Below, piece by piece: positions 63,154 through 64,000 of a stretch of 64,000 bases of DNA (positions are counted from its first letter, which is position 1; each line of letters begins with the position of its first letter). Source of the stretch: Phyllobacterium calauticae (GTDB lineage Bacteria > Pseudomonadota > Alphaproteobacteria > Rhizobiales > Rhizobiaceae); contig NZ_JAGENB010000004.1 in NCBI RefSeq assembly GCF_019991125.1, positions 390,742-454,741 on the forward strand. Reading direction: 5' to 3'. The translations under genes and the position numbers were made by a program. A model generated the notes under the pieces. That model was given only the letters and a program-made list of their open reading frames with translations. It was not told where the DNA came from and searched no databases.

Positions 63154-63873
63154 CTAATGGGCGGCCACACTTGGCAAGCGGATGATGACTTCAAGTCCAC
63201 CATGGCTGGAACGTTCAAACGCAATCGTTCCGTTGTTGAGGGAGACAATCTCGGAAGCAATCGCCAGGCCAAGGCCAGTGCCTGTGACTGTCTCGTCCAA
63301 CCGCCTGTCACGTAGACCAATCGTACTGTGATCTGAGAACTGAATGCCCGGACCATCGTCGGATATTCGCCATTCGACGAACGCGCCATCCTGCTTAGCC
63401 TTGATATGGATTTGCGTGTTCGCCCATTGCGCTGCGTTCTCCAATATCACACCGACAAGCTCGACAAGGTCGTTCACGTCGATGTCGACGTTCAGACCAT
63501 CCTTGACATTAACGACCCAGACCAGTTGTTCGCCTTTGGGTGTTCTTTTCAACACCGCAATCGTGCGGGGAACAACGCTGCTTAATGACGCGCTGAGGGC
63601 GTGCATCCGAACGCGTTGACGCAGCCGGACCAGCCTTAACTGATAATCTATCCGGTCACGCATCTCGTTCGTCAGATCGACGATTGATGCTGCGCTGCGA
63701 GTGTTGCCGCCTTTTTCCAGCTCATAGGCGATCGTGCCCAACACTGTCAGCGGGGTTTTAAGCCCGTGAGCAAGATCGGATGCACGGGATCGCGCAAAAT
63801 CCATCGATTTCTGTTGCATGGCAAGGAGGGCATTTACTTCGCCGACCACAGCAACAACTTCCAGCGGGTAGAT
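63154..63873 (-). pseudogene. Sensor histidine kinase, N-terminus removed by an IS21-type element
   Basis: The frame is open from 63873, where insertion sequence DNA begins, to the stop at 63154. It encodes the end of a HAMP-like linker (IYPLEVVAVVGEVNALL), the H-box DLAHGLKTPLTVL, an N-box (VILENAAQWAN), G1 SDDGPGI, G2 GTGLGLAIASEIV. HisKA and HATPase domains are intact, but the sensor and membrane parts are missing. A GTG at 63849 could start a truncated soluble kinase; activity would be unregulated. It was probably a PhoQ-like membrane kinase. Confidence 0.8.
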
Positions 63874-64000
63874 TGTTGATTTGCACTGAGAGCTGACCCG
63901 GGATTTGCGCCGAGAAGTGACCCGCCTTTAGGTATCGCTCGTGTTGGTGGTGGTCAAGTTCCTAGGCTTCTCCTTCGTTGTTTTGGGTTCATGAGCCGAG
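63874..64000. mobile_element. End of an IS21-family insertion sequence (continues past the window)
   Basis: The terminus begins TGTTGATTTGCACTGAG at 63874 and contains two imperfect 20-bp direct repeats, TTGCACTGAGAGCTGACCCG (63881-63900) and TTGCGCCGAGAAGTGACCCG (63905-63924). TGT...CA-type ends with several internal 20-bp repeats are characteristic of IS21-family elements. The inserted DNA interrupts the histidine kinase frame exactly at this point. Which end it is, and whether the element is complete, cannot be decided here. Confidence 0.7.

Noticed and set aside
62675..63157. 160-codon frame on the plus strand
   Set aside because: Composition looks random. A different frame in the same DNA has better coding character near its 3' end.
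1..64000. CRISPR arrays, tRNA, rRNA, riboswitches
   Set aside because: No spaced direct repeats, no cloverleaf with T-loop, no ribosomal segment and no known riboswitch core was found by reading both strands.

Overview
The window looks like accessory DNA of an alphaproteobacterium of the Rhizobiales. A Brucella/Ochrobactrum-type genome is my best guess, on a chromid, megaplasmid or genomic island. The basis is the protein families (several LysR regulators, two Dpp-type peptide transporters, a DUF1127 protein, a RirA-type iron box) and the mosaic of catabolic operons separated by gene relics. I see no rRNA, tRNA, replication or core housekeeping genes. Assignments rest on motif reading, not on database searches.

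Layout. 1-2046: 3' end of a sensor kinase gene, a small secreted protein and a wrecked NAD-epimerase gene. 2047-11215: peptide operon 1 (serine hydrolase, binding protein, two permeases, two ATPases, and an unusual YkuD/aspartoacylase-like fusion protein) with a divergent LysR gene. 11318-13729: LysR gene divergent from a berberine-bridge-type flavin oxidase. 13730-19801: an IS6-family relic, then a GC-rich organosulfate cluster (ROK regulator, SsuABC-type importer, cytoplasmic sulfatase). 19973-33052: a LysR gene and a ten-gene peptide operon 2 (prolyl iminopeptidase, S9 peptidase, AbgB-like M20 amidohydrolase, Dpp transporter, serine hydrolase, MmgE/PrpD protein). 33469-33726: relic of a ferredoxin-type reductase. 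33954-38265: alkaline phosphatase behind a PHO-box-like site, followed by a DUF3299-like Tat protein and an ABC exporter with a His-rich loop. 38833-42751: iron-siderophore ABC importer behind a TGA-N9-TCA box, with a convergent methyltransferase. 43521-48394: CMD-CMD-cupin protein, LysR, dienelactone-hydrolase-like protein, cytochrome P460 and a DUF4405-like membrane protein. 48462-49802: a SUKH immunity-like gene and a relic of an aminoethylphosphonate-binding protein. 49868-53358: dimethylglycine/sarcosine dehydrogenase-like FAD-GcvT protein with a GlxA-type AraC regulator. 53469-59317: small membrane protein, DUF1127, oleate hydratase, IS5 and Tn3 relics, DoxX protein, azoreductase and its divergent LysR. 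59918-62684: unknown protein, methyltransferase, GH114-like secreted protein. 63154-64000: a histidine kinase gene cut off by the end of an IS21-type element.

How the genes work together. Most blocks are uptake-plus-hydrolysis units: a solute is imported by an ABC transporter and opened in the cytoplasm by hydrolases that lack signal peptides (peptides twice, organosulfate once). Iron and phosphate blocks carry recognisable nutrient-starvation boxes. The most unusual item is peptide operon 1, which links a signal-less L,D-transpeptidase-fold/aspartoacylase-fold fusion and a signal-less class A beta-lactamase-like protein to a peptide importer. This suggests, without proving, use of wall-derived or D-amino-acid-containing peptides. 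Relics of at least four mobile element families (IS6, IS5, Tn3, IS21) and four broken genes mark the window as repeatedly rearranged.
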